Source: Astragalus membranaceus (taxonomy: Eukaryota; Streptophyta; Magnoliopsida; Fabales; Fabaceae). From it: a stretch of 64,000 nt of DNA. This document shows positions 1 through 10,508 of this stretch, piece by piece. The translations under genes were made by a program, and so were the position numbers. The notes under the pieces were generated by a model, which did no database searches, was not told where the DNA came from, and saw only the letters and a list, made by a program, of their open reading frames with translations. Where the stretch lies: assembly GCA_039519185.1 (NCBI GenBank), contig CM076851.1, positions 100,003,531 through 100,067,530 of the forward strand. Reading direction: 5' to 3'. Each line of letters starts with the position of its first letter. The stretch's first letter is position 1.

Positions 1-240
1 AGTCAAGCATTTATTTCGCCTGGCTTCGTAAGTCTGTTTTAAAGTCAAGCATTTATTATTGCCTGACTTCGTAAGTATGATTTAAAGTCAAGCATTTATT
101 CTTGCCTGACTTCGTAAGTATGATTTAAAGTCAAGCATTTATTATTGCCTGACTTCGTATGTATGATTTAAAGTCAAGCATTTATTCATGCCTGACTTCG
201 TAAGTCTGTTTTAAAGTCAAGCATTATTGCGCCTAACTTT
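1..240. repeat. Subterminal tandem repeats of the CACTA element (43-bp unit)
   Basis: About six copies of a 43-bp unit are seen, each with the paired motifs AGTCAAGCATTTATT and GCCTGACTTCG. The motifs AAGTCARGC and GCCTGACTT are reverse complements, so each unit can fold. In CACTA elements such arrays are the binding sites of the element-encoded DNA-binding protein. The same array in reverse orientation lies at 30285-30700. Confidence 0.88.
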
Positions 241-593
241 AAAAGTTTTTTTTTCTTCAAATTTTGGTTTAACCTATACACCATGGTTATACGAATTTTG
301 GTCATTCATCACATTCTACTATAATTCAAAGCTAAAATTCATCACATTCTCCCAGCAAATAGAAACTTAAATTCATCACATTCTACTTTATACATCCAAA
401 GCTAAGTACAAAATACATTCAAACAGAACAAAATACAGAACAACACAGTCACATGATTCATCAGTTTAAGTAAGAATTCTACACTTTAAGTACAAAATAC
501 ATCCAAAGCTAAATTACATTGTACTTAAATTCATATACAACAAACAAAACAACAGAGTCACAAACAGAACAACACGGTCACTTAAATCACATT

Positions 594-722
594 CTACTTA
601 CAAAAAACTCTGCCCTTTGAAGTGGGTTTACGCTCTGCATACAACTTTATAAAAAACTCTGCCCAAACTTGTTTGACGTGTGTCAAGTCTTCATGCGTGA
701 ACGGACAACTCGAATTAAACAT
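594..722 (-). pseudogene. Remnant last exon of CACTA second gene (Ptta/Ulp1-like)
   Basis: An open exon of 43 codons runs from an AG acceptor just above 722 to a TAG at 594. Its translation (residues around FTHEDLTHVKQVWAEFF and LYAERKP) aligns with the last exon of the complete gene at 14355-19123 (FTSEELKDIRQVWAEFF, LYEERKP). I see no other exons of that gene in this element. It lies just inside the subterminal array, which is the same place as in the middle CACTA element, and this gives the orientation of this copy. It is not a functional gene. Confidence 0.75.
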
Positions 723-1192
723 CTACAAAAACAATTTAAATTAGATAATAAAGCAAATTGGATAATAAAGCAGATTCATTTTTTTCTGTTATCAACACTT
801 CTACCTTTTCCAGTCAAGAAGAAACTGGTTAGAACTTAGAAGTTCATTGAGAAATAACTCACACTTTAACTTCATACACTTTCCAAAAAATTTGAAAACT
901 CAAAATACAAGGAATGACTCGTGCATCTAATAAGCAAAAACTAAATGAGTTAAATTCATGCATAAATTAGTTTTGGAAAGCTAGGGCCTAGGAGTAAAAA
1001 GACAGGTTCCAAAGATAGAAATAAATAACATGTTCTAACATTAAGAACAAAATGCTTCTTACATAATACAACATAATACAAAATTTTAATGCAATAGCAC
1101 ATGTCCTCATATTTGAATTGCTAATATCTACAGAAAACCTCCAAGATCAGCTTCTACAACAGATTTGCATTTTATCAAAATAAAATTCCTAC

Positions 1193-1327
1193 CGGTATGT
1201 CTCCCTTTGCTCCCATGAGTGACCAGCACTCTGTCTCTGTATCAAAGGATAGAGCTGAACCAGAAATTTTGTCACTTCCAGGGTCTGTTTTCCCTCCAAT
1301 GAGGAGTGCCTCTTTCCCCCAAGAAAT
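1193..1327 (-). pseudogene. Captured exon of a kelch-repeat / acyl-CoA-binding-type protein
   Basis: A 45-codon exon is bounded by AG upstream and GT downstream and is open throughout. It reads ISWGKEALLIGG, then FDTETECWSLM, then AKGDIP. The GG doublet and the spaced W are typical of kelch blades, and the wording resembles plant kelch proteins of the ACBP/At5g18590 type. An insertion-like GSALS segment sits where the family usually reads VWA or VWS. No neighbouring kelch exons are visible, so this is an isolated exon inside a CACTA element, in sense with the other captured fragment. The kelch call is good; the exact parent gene is from memory of the family. Confidence 0.7.
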
Positions 1328-2061
1328 CTGGTCAAATTATCATCAAGCACAAGAGAATTGAGATTGAGATAGGACTAAATTGTTTCAAGTATAAATTTGA
1401 AATAGAAAACCAATGAATAATATGCACTTAATTCAGAGAAGGATAATAATAAGGAAGGGAAGCTTGGCTATAAGAGTCATAGCAACATCCCTGAATACCC
1501 TCCATTTTACTCCTAGATTCATTTGTATTTGCTACTTTGAACTCTGTTCCTGGTGACTTAGCTTATCAGTTTTATTACATCAATCGGTTATACTGCAAAA
1601 ATAAATGATAGAAACTCAGCACTTGCACAATCCAACCATTTTATTTTACTTAAATTAAAAACCAAAAATAAGAATAAAAAACAAATCGAATCAACTAGGA
1701 AACATTGAACAAAAAAGAGTAAAGAAAAACTGCAGGGCAGAACACAAAATTATTTCATCTTCAATTAAGAAATGCATTCTCTACAATCAAATAGTAGTAA
1801 CTATAGGAAAATAACAGCTACAGAATTTCAAAATGAGCTGACTGCAGGGGAAATCAGAATCCCATCAATTCATCATACACAAACATCAACCAAAAAAATC
1901 AATTAATCAGAAAAAAAATAAAACTAGTACTCTCGCACTTCATTCCAATCAACACTAGCTGCTATGCTGGAGTTAAAAAATTAGATTATATTAGTTCAAA
2001 GAAGACATTGACATGTGAAGAAAAACAAGAACGATTAAAGAAAGACACGAAAACAAAGGAT

Positions 2062-2759
2062 ACAATCTGTTCTCCACATATCTGTTATGCTAACGCCAGC
2101 ATCTGATAGTAGCCAATAATCTGCATCATTCTACGAAAATTACCAAAAAAAAATATCAGCAATGCAAACAATGCAAATGGATTCCATCAAACAATCACTC
2201 TTCTTCTTCAACCATGAAATGCTAAGTATGAAAAAAATGAAGGGTCGCGTCAGAAGAATTTAATCAACACAAAGGATTTAAACAAGTGCATCCCCTAACC
2301 CGACACAAAGAAGAGGGGAAACCTCACACAACTACGACATACTTACATCAGCATCTGAAGGCACAATTTTCATCATGCCACTAGCAAACTCTTGTGAAGC
2401 ATTTAGATCAGAGTATGCATGAGAAGAGAGTTGAGGTTGAGGTTCAAGTTCTTTTCCACTGCATTCAGCAAGAATCATTTCTGTCACTTGTTGCTCATTA
2501 GATCTTGAACTTCAAGCAAGAGGGAAGCTCAAAATTGCATTGTCAAATAGATTAGCTATAAAACTAGCAAAAACTACAACCAAGGTAAAGTATTAAATAT
2601 CACATGAAATAGAGAGTAATAATGTGACTTTTAGATGGACAACACGAGAAAAAATGAATAAATAATAGCCAGATAGCTATACCTGATAAGATAGACATCA
2701 ATGGGACCCATTGTGCTTCTAAGAATGATTCTATATCTCCGCTGAGGATAGTCCACAGC
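2062..2759 (-). pseudogene. Captured 3' exons of an E2F transcription factor
   Basis: Three exons are visible on the minus strand with matching splice sites and phases. Exon 1 (2759-2683) reads AVDYPQRRYRI then STMGPIDVYLI, the end of the E2F marked-box/dimerisation region. Exon 2 (2509-2347) reads NEQQVTEMILAE and later MMKIVPSDAD. Exon 3 begins at 2130 and reads NDADYWLLSDAGVSITDMW, the characteristic C-terminal part of plant E2Fa/b proteins. The DNA-binding domain is absent and the last exon runs out of homology near 2062, so this is a genomic fragment with introns, not a retrocopy. All three exons are open and could still be spliced together. It lies within a CACTA element in the same sense as the kelch exon. 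Confidence 0.85.
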
Positions 2760-4384
2760 CTGATGCATATGGAAACAGTAATTGTCCATCATAATTCAGA
2801 AATATTAGTTTTAAATATCATAAACCTTATATCAATTGACACTATTGCAAGAAAACGAGTGCAAAAGAACTTCATTTTTGTCATTCTGTAAAAGTAAATT
2901 TCAATATATGTCTTATACTAATATAGATTCACAAAGCCTCAAAATTCCAAATTCATTGTGATTGTGAACATTGTCAAAGGCATATACAGTTTAGGAATTC
3001 AGTAGCCAAATAAAAGCTTCAGTTAGCTCACCAATACTTAAGAAAAATCAAAATTTATGCACTAGAGGAGGGAAAATTCTAACGATCTTTAAACCAATGA
3101 TTCTTACTTAATGCAAATCACATGCACTAACATTATGTTTGGTAAACAATAAACATCAAGATCCATAAACAACTGTAAGAACTTTTTCTAGGTAAATAAT
3201 CATAAACTTGATTTAATTAAGTCACATAAGCTAGTAAATAACCCAATCTAAACCTTTAGGCATATCCTCCTTTAGGCTCCACATTTGCATCCGCACCATG
3301 CTGATGTTGAGCCAATCCTAGTCAGTCCCTGCCGAATGCGTCTTAATATTCAATCACATTTGCTCTCAAAATTCTTTGTTCCCTTGAAAAGTAAAATCAT
3401 GTAAAACAGAGTATTGATCATCATCACTAGGGTGTATAAAAATCCAAAACAGTAAGAGTTGGAGAGAGAATTTACTGTGATCAAAGGGAACAGAATCAGA
3501 AGTTAAAATTCATGGAGGCATATGATCAAACAGGCAAACAAATCTACTTCTCCTCGTATTCTTAGTCAATATTGTATGGCAAATCCACCGTTTTATACAA
3601 ACTGAAAAACCAGAAAAACAAATCTCAAGGTTCTTTGATGTGAACTTTTTCGTGCCATCGTCATCATAGTTCTTCTTGCTCATTTTGCCCTTACTCTGAA
3701 ACTGAAACTTCAACAACAAAATCATATTAATCTCAGTGAATCTGAAACTTACACTGAGTAACAAAACAACAAAATCGTAGTCTATGGTGGAGAGGAAGCT
3801 TACACTGAGTAACAAAACAACAAAACACATCTCCGGAGCGGTGGTGCGATTTCCGGCACGGCGGAGCTCCAGTGGAGAGTTCTCCGAACTTCAAATTTCT
3901 TGAGGGGTTTTCATGCGGACGCTTAGGGGATACCAAATATCAAACTCGTTTTTTGATTGGACGTAGCGACAACCAGAAGCAGAACCCGTTGAACCACCAG
4001 AGGTAGAAGACGAATACGAAGGAGATTGGGTGGAGCACTGCCAACAATCGTTGCTAGGGTTTGAACCACCAGAAGCAGAACCCGTTGAACCACCAGAAGC
4101 AGAACGAAGAAGTCAAAAGCCAGGGAAGAACGCCCTACCCTATCTTCTCGTTGCTAGGGTGCTGATTTGGGAACGATTGGCAACAGGGATAAGAGGGGGG
4201 AGAATGATGTCTGAGAATGATGCCAGAGGAGAGAATGATGTCTGAGAGAGAGAGAGAGTGAGGGGATCAGGGATAAGAGGGGGGAGATTCGACGGGGGTA
4301 GAGGAAGGTATTTAGAGTTCGCGTGAGAGAGTGAGAATGGAGAGGAGAGTGTTCTGAGAGTGAGGCGTAAGTGAAATTATTTTT
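2760..4384. other. CACTA internal arm without a recognisable gene
   Basis: No conserved coding sequence is seen. Two short direct duplications are present: ACTGAGTAACAAAACAACAAAA near 3752 and 3802, and CCAGAAGCAGAACCCGTTGAA near 3972 and 4069. The GA-rich stretch at 4235-4350 next to the terminal repeats resembles the leader zones just inside the right ends of the other CACTA elements here (34600-34760, 35500-35650). By orientation this is the upstream end of the element. Confidence 0.5.
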
Positions 4385-4701
4385 TTCTATTTTGGTAGTT
4401 TAGAAGTCAAGCGAATACACGCTTGACTTCTAAAGTATTAAAATAGAAAAAAATAATTTCACCCTTAATTACAAGTTTGCCCCTGCGTCACTTATTTAGT
4501 CAGGCGAATACACGATTGACTTCTAAAGTCTAATTTTTTCCCTATTTGTTCACTTTAGAAGTCAGGCGTGTATCCGCTTGACTTTAAAACTCGCGAGTTT
4601 TGCCTCTTAATTACAAGTTTGCCACCATGTCTACTTATGTAGTCAGGCATCTGAGCGTCTGACTTTAAATGTCTAATTCTAATCCCTTTTTTGCACTAGT
4701 G
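4385..4701. repeat. CACTA right subterminal repeats and terminal inverted repeat
   Basis: Paired AAGTCAGGCG / CGCTTGACTTC motifs and stretches such as ACTCGCGAGTTTTGCCTC and AATTACAAGTTTGCC recur in reverse at 22990-23210. The terminal repeat is 4694-4701 plus the adjoining T-run. This shared end identifies the element as a relative of the one at 22990-30708. Confidence 0.88.
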
Positions 4702-4910
4702 GTGAATGACTAGTGGAGGGTATACTTAGTCGAATAAGTTTTGGTGGTAACAATGTGTAACTTGTTTTTTGGGCAAATTAGTGTGCAATTGTAGGATTAT
4801 TTTTTAAACAAAAAACCTATCTCTTACACCTTTTTTTTTTACAAAACCTATCTCATACACCTTAATTTGCACAAAACACGATTTCAATTCGAAAACCTAA
4901 CATAACATTA

Positions 4911-5245
4911 TAGTACACGAGAAACACACGATGGAGAAAGAGGATTACTGAGTCAGACTTTTGTTTATGGTCAATAATTTGGCATCATACTTCTTTTGTA
5001 GACATATATGAGTGGCATAGCTTTGAATAGTTGTCACGACATTTGTATCCAAGAATCCGCTCTTTTTTGATTTGAAATATACCCTTACCAAAGCAAGCCA
5101 ATAGCATACTAGAAATGGATACTTAAAGTGGTAGGAAATCTTGAGGCTCATATTACTTCAATACTTCAATACATCACCCTCATCACATGCTTAAAGTGAA
5201 TGCCATCAATAAGTTGGAGAGGTCACAACAAGCAAGAATAAACAA
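4911..5245. repeat. Dispersed repeat, copy 1 (second copy at 59200-59505)
   Basis: About 335 bp match 59200-59505 in the same orientation with many substitutions and short indels. Shared landmarks are GTAGACATATATG, AAATGGATACTTAAAGTG, CATCACATGCTTAAAGTGAA and AATAAGTTGGAGAGGTCACA. The match starts at TAGTAC and stops abruptly after CAACAAGCAAGAAT. I recognise no coding content or transposon termini. Confidence 0.75.
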
Positions 5246-6100
5246 ATTGAGGAGCAGGTCAATGGCATAATTACTCTTCAAAGTATGAGTTTGAAACAAA
5301 AAAAAAGTCTCATATAAACAAATGATAAATAAAATTGTTCTTTTATGTACAACAATAAACATAATTTTTAGTCAAAGACAAGCTCAAGTTAGATAGTATG
5401 TGCATGGTGTTTAGTTGTCATTAATTGCAACCGACTCCTGGTTTCAAACTCGAGTGTGTCCATTGGATAGTATGTGCTTGATGTTTATTTGTCATTTCGT
5501 CTAACTTGATAAAAAAAACTCAATTTTGTGAAGCCTAAGCCAATTATTATAGCTAGTTTTCCTGATTTGTTGGTGCTAAATATCGTTTAAGGATTTAGTT
5601 TTATGTATACTAGTGCTTGTACCCGTGCGATGCATGGGACAAAAGCTTTATTTAATACATAAATATTGTAATATTGTATGAGTGAAGATAAAATTAACTT
5701 TTTTTTTGACAAAAGATAAAATTAACTATATATTGTAGAAGTATGTGATAGTGTAAATCATAATTAGAAATATCATTTATAGACAATAAGAAGAAAAAGT
5801 CCAAAGAATTTTAATAACATAATCCATATTCATCGAATGTAAATATAAAAATTTAACTCATAATTAGAAAGAAAAGAAGAAAACGCAATTAGAAAGTGAA
5901 AAATGTGGATATCATGTAGGGTTGGATGGGAACCACCAATAAAATGGAAGTAGCTATACAAAGTTGAAGGAATATGGTCTTTAAATTCTTTTTTTTCCAA
6001 AGCCTCTTTAAATTATTTTTTTAAAATCCAAAAAAATACGGTCTTAAAAAGTATAAAGAGAAGTATAAAAAGAAATTGGTTTTTCAAATTGGTTATCAAG
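5246..6100. other. AT-rich intergenic sequence
   Basis: I see no gene. A short imperfect palindrome CCCGTGCGATGCATGGG lies at 5622-5638; similar sequences occur near the ends of plant DNA repeats, but no element could be delimited. Confidence 0.5.
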
Positions 6101-6565
6101 GAACGAACTTTTAGTATTTGAACAATAATTTTTTCCAAACGCAAAAGTACCCACAAACACACTGTTTAGCATCGTACTTTACGTATTTTTTCACGAAATT
6201 CCTTTATTGAACAAACTTTGCGTATTTGACCCATTAAAATTTTTGTCGAACGCTAAGGTAACCCAAAACACACCAAAAAATTAATTTTTAGTTTGTCCAA
6301 ACCAATCATTGAGGCACGAACTTCATGTATTTGAACATTTAAAGTTTTTTCTGAATCCTAAAGCACAAAAAACACACTACTTAGCATCACACTTTACATT
6401 TTTATTACAAAATTATTATTTTTTTAATTAAATTGATTATCGAGTAATAAACTTTGCATATTTAAACAAATACAAAAATTTCCGGATCATAAAGTACCCC
6501 AAATCACACTGTCTAACATCACACTTTACGCAATTTGTCACAAAATTAATTTTCTTTTTCACCAA

Positions 6566-6749
6566 TTCTTTTTTTTTGGTAAACCAATGTATCCTCCACC
6601 GCGACTGTGGAGACTAATCCTTCTAGGTATCTGAGATCCATTTAAGGAGTTGACCTCTTCCAACAAATGTTCTTCCATACGCACCGGCCATAGGGATCGA
6701 ACCCAGGACCAAATGTGTTACAGATTGGGCTTTTATCACTAAGGCCCAA
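6566..6749 (-). mobile_element. tRNA-derived SINE
   Basis: Read on the minus strand it starts GGGCCTTAGTGATAAAAGCC (A-box-like), then has a B-box-like GGTTCGATCCC within CCTGGGTTCGATCCCTATGG, then a body with GTCTCCACAGTCGCGGTGG, and ends in an A-run (T-run at 6570-6578 on plus). This is the layout of plant RNA polymerase III SINEs. CACCAA occurs immediately on both sides (6560-6565 and 6750-6755), a plausible short target duplication. It sits inside the tandem array. Confidence 0.65.
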
Positions 6750-6755
6750 CACCAA

Positions 6756-7040
6756 ATGCAGATCCATCAACCAATGGTGGAGATTAAAGACCTAGATTCA
6801 ATGGTTCCCATTGATTCCCAAAACCTATAAATAAGCATTCAATGCTAGCATTAAAGGTACACATGCACTCTTCATTCACCTAACTTGCAATCAGTTCGTC
6901 GGAGTGTCATTGCAGGTACCAACCACCCCCGGATCGGAACCAAACTCAAACTGACCAGGATCTAGAGGTACGGTACTGAACAAAATGGTTAAGAGACCCA
7001 AATATTTACCACTTGTGCCACATCATGTTGGTTCTTTTTA
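6756..7040 (+). mobile_element. LTR/leader relic of a Tat/Retand-like retrotransposon
   Basis: A TATA-like CCTATAAATAAGC near 6823 is followed by GGAGTGTCATTGCAGGTAC at 6901-6919. That 19-bp string is identical to one in the leader of the Retand-like element at 60186-60204. GGATCGGAACCAAAC and GACCAGGA motifs follow in both. No internal domains remain and no ends can be fixed. Confidence 0.5.
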
Positions 7041-7522
7041 TGTCGGAACGAACTTCACGTATTTGAACAATTAATTTTTTTCCCAGATCCTAAAGTACTC
7101 TAAAACACACTGCTAGCGTCACACTTCACGCAACTTGACACAAAATTAATTTTCCTTTACAAAAATCTGGTTATAAAGAAACAAACTTCGCATATTTAAA
7201 TATTTAAATTTTTTCTAGACCGAGAAGTACCTATAAAATATAAAAATATAAAGAAAACAAAAAGAAGAAGTAAAGGGGAAAAAAGATAAAAGATCAAAAA
7301 GGAATGGAAAAAAAGGAAGGGGAGCTTAGCGGGAGACTTGGCGACTCCCCAAGATGTAAATATATAAATACACTATTGTTAGCAACATGTTATCCGATGT
7401 GGGATTTCAGTTTTTAGTTTTCAACAAAAATGTATACATGTTAAAAAATAAAATAAACAAGTCAATTTTTTTTGACAACATCAAGTCAATTTTTTTAAAA
7501 GCCCTAGAATTAAAGCATTAAG

Positions 7523-7536
7523 AAAAATAATGGCAT
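7523..7536. repeat. Target-site duplication of LINE (left copy)
   Basis: AAAAATAATGGCAT here is repeated exactly at 10495-10508. The two copies flank the LINE and lie next to its poly(A) end on this side. Confidence 0.85.
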
Positions 7537-10494
7537 TTTTTTTTAGATAAGCAAAATTTCATTGATAGAGCACTAGGGGTGCTCGAACCCAAACAACAAT
7601 AGTAATTACATATTGTTTAGGCAAAGAAGAGGATTATTCCACCATGTGGGAATAGATAAAGAAGAACTACAACCCCCTCTATAAACCAACCAGCTCCAAG
7701 ATAAACTCTTACTGTGAGTAAAAACAGATTCGATGCTTGATTCCTCATTCCTAAAGACGAGAGCATTGCGGGACAACCAAATACACCAACAAGTAGTGAC
7801 CCAAATCAAAAATCTGTATTTCTTCGCCTTCTTCCCCTTGCAAAGCTCGCCAAGGCCACGCAAATGATCAATAAGACTCTGCCCCTGACTATGTTCAACC
7901 CCCATCCAATCACAAACACGGATCCAAGTGTCATGAGCAAAGCTACAATCCAAAAACAAGTGTTGAGTATTTTCACGATGTTGCGAGCAAAACGGGCACA
8001 TTGCATCATTTTCGGATTGAATGACATGGCGACGTAAGAGAAGATCCCTCGTGGATAAAGAATTACGTAACAAACGCCAACCGAAGATGGTGACTTTAGA
8101 TGGAGTGATTGTTTTCCATAACTTCTCTAAAATGACATTTACCTCGCTGTCATTACCTTCAGTAGCATCGGACTTGAGCAACAACATGTAACACGAACTG
8201 ACGGAGAAAATTCTTGAAGGTTCCAACGTCCACAACCAAGTGCCTCGTCCCTCCCTTTAAGGTGTTACATATTGAAGAATTGAATTCAAAAGCCCAGCCT
8301 CCTCGGCGCATAAATGCTTCTGAATGTGCATCCACGGTTCCGTCCAAAGCCACCTATCGCCGCTCCAGGATCCTATGTCAGAGATCATGACTGATTGGTG
8401 ATCACAACCTGCATAAAGATTACGAAAAACCATGTATAAGGGGATTGGCCTATTCAATGATCCTTCCAAAAGTGAATAGAACCACCATTTCCCAACCTTC
8501 TTCTCATCACCGAACCGAACCAGCCATTGACAGAATTACTACCATCCGAAGCCAATAAATCGTGCCACCACAAAGATCCAGCCGTGCCCCTAAACTCCAC
8601 AGCGCCGTGAACAAAGGCAGCCGCAAAATCACCATATTTGAGTGAAAGAATAATCCTCCAACTAGCATTAGCATCCGTTAGCATCCTCCACTTCCATTTG
8701 GACAAGAGAGCCGTGTTAAACAATTCAAGATTTTGGATACTGAGACCGCCCTCCTTCTTTGGACGGCAAATCTTGTCCCAAGCGATCCAATACATACCTC
8801 TATCACCATCATTTATTCCTCATAAGAAATCCCTTTGCATCCTCACTAAGGCATTAACAACCAATTTCGGAGCTTTGTAAAAGGAAAAGAAATACAGATG
8901 AATGCTATTCAATACGGAGTTTATAAGAGTGACCCGGCAACCAAGAGAGAGGAAGCGACCCTTCCATGAGGCTAGTCTTTTTCGAACCATATCAATCATC
9001 GGCTTCCATGTGACTGCCCTTCTCGGATTAGCACCAACCGGAATCCCCAAAAATTTAAACGGGATGGATTCCGTTCTACAATGAAGGAAAGTTGACGCCG
9101 ATGCTAAGAAACCATCCGCAACGTTAATACCAATAAGTTTACTTTTATGAAAGTTGACCTTTAAACCCGAGACAATTTCAAAGCTCCTCAAAATAGACTT
9201 AATGCTCCATAGATTCTCCCTCGTTGGCTTCCCCATCAATATTGTATCATCCACAAATTGCATTACCGAGAAAGACAAGCTATCATTAAGAGAATACCCA
9301 TGGAAGGAGCCGTTGAACACCGCTTCATTCACTAGAGCCGTCAAACCTTGGGTCACAATAAGAAAGAGGAAAGGTGACATAGGATCCCCTTGTCTCAGCC
9401 CCCTATTCACCTTAAAATCACCGGTAGGGCTACCATTAACTAGCACTGACATAGTGCTAGAGAAAACACACGCCTCCATCCACTTGATCCATCTATTCGG
9501 GAATCCCATCCTACTCATCATGTAGCATAAAAAATCCCAAGAAATTGTATCGTAAGCTTTCTCAAAATCAACTTTGAAAAATAAGCATTCTTCCTTCTTT
9601 CGCTTCGCATGATCGAAAATCTCATTTACCACCACCACGCCATCTAGAATTTGTCTTCCCCCTAAAAACGCTGATTGACGATTGGAAATAATACCTGGTA
9701 ACACCCTCTTCATTCTACTAGCCAAGACTTTCGCCAAAATCTTATATAAACACCCAATCAAACAAATAGGCCCAAACTCGCATAAGCCCTGAGGATTATT
9801 ATTCTTGGGGATAAGAGCGATAAACGATACCGTAATGGCTTTAGGAAGAAAAGCCTTAGAATGAAACTCATGAAAGAAATCCACCACGTCTTGCTTCAAC
9901 ATATCCCAACACAACTTGATGAACCTAAGATTAAACCCATCTGGGCCCGGACTTTTGTCCCAATCACAATTCCACACCTCCTCTCTAATCTCGTAACGGT
10001 TCCACTAAAAATTCAGAATCCACACTAGAAACCTGCTCGAAATGAAGTCCACCAAGAGTGGGGCGGTTTCTACACGGTTCCTTGAAACACTCCTCAAAGT
10101 GCTTCTTCACGAAAAGCTTCAACTCATCAACTTGTTCAACCAAGTCCCCATTATCTCTAATGATCACGACATTACACCTCCTTCTTCTAAACTTCGTTAA
10201 AGAATGGAAATATTTTGAGTTCATATCCCCCTCTTTAATCCACTTGGCTCTTGATTTTTGAGCCAATAACGCCTCTTTCGTACGGATCTCCCTCCAAAAG
10301 TTCGCCGAAATCTCCCTTCTGTTCAAAACATCTCCATCCCACCTTTCACAAAGGACTTGGTCTAACGAATTCAAATCCCTCACCAAAGAATCTATCTTCA
10401 AATCACGAAAACCGAAGACTTGCTTATTCCAAACTCTCAGCTTCCCTTTTAGTAACTTAAGCTTCTCTTTCAAGACATAAGCTTTAGAACCCCA
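7537..10494 (-). mobile_element. 5'-truncated L1-type LINE
   Basis: A 2.96-kb insertion is bounded by a 14-bp exact target duplication and an eight-base poly(A) tail (T-run at 7537-7544 on plus). It contains the reverse transcriptase and C-terminal zinc-knuckle region of ORF2 on the minus strand. ORF1 and the endonuclease domain are missing, as expected from incomplete target-primed reverse transcription. Several breaks show it is inactive. Confidence 0.9.
7606..10473 (-). pseudogene. LINE ORF2 remnant: reverse transcriptase and zf-RVT
   Basis: From the 5' side, 10473-9985 encodes the linker upstream of the RT (WNKQVFGFRD, then KWIKEGDMNSKYFHS). 9977-8820 encodes the RT core with SPGPDGF, the FKVDFEKAYD motif and QFVDDT at the catalytic position; plant L1 copies usually read FADD there. 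8795-8454 continues with CRPKKEGGLSIQNLE and KYGDF. 8235-7606 carries the zf-RVT block (CPFCSQHRENTQHLFLDC). Reading frame changes or stops fall near 9980, 8815, 8450 and 8240, so no single product is possible. The family is clear; activity is excluded. Confidence 0.9.
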
Positions 10495-10508
10495 AAAAAT
10501 AATGGCAT

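Larger units (their letters stand above)
1..4701 (-). mobile_element. CACTA (En/Spm) element, left part cut by window start, gene-capturing
   Basis: The right terminus ends in TTTTTTGCACTAGTG at 4701, the reverse of a CACTAGTGCAAAAA inverted repeat. The subterminal zones at 1-240 and 4385-4701 match, in reverse orientation, the two ends of the complete element at 22990-30708, so both belong to one family. The matching end structure shows that this copy is inverted, with its upstream end at 4701. It holds no TNP2 transposase; only a last-exon remnant of the second CACTA gene survives at 594-722. Exon fragments of a kelch gene and an E2F gene are present, all on the minus strand. The true left terminus lies outside the window, so no target duplication can be scored. 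Confidence 0.88.
6105..7240. repeat. Degenerate tandem repeat array, about six units of 100-135 bp
   Basis: Units start near 6105, 6210, 6315, 6447, 7045 and 7181. Each shows a GAACTT..GTATTTGAACA segment, then a TTTTTTCC..AAAGTACC segment, then AAACACACTG..TAGCATCACACTTTAC and CACAAAATTAATTTT. The units are strongly diverged, with unequal length. Between units four and five lie a SINE and an LTR relic, so the array predates those insertions. Confidence 0.65.

Noticed and set aside
1..240. Regularly spaced repeats resembling a CRISPR array (also 13630-14095 and 30285-30700)
   Set aside because: The spacers are near-identical, the units contain inverted motifs, and each array adjoins a CACTA terminal repeat in plant-type DNA.
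5622..5638. CCCGTGCGATGCATGGG palindrome as a possible Helitron or MITE end
   Set aside because: No matching second end, hairpin plus CTRR, or target duplication could be found nearby.
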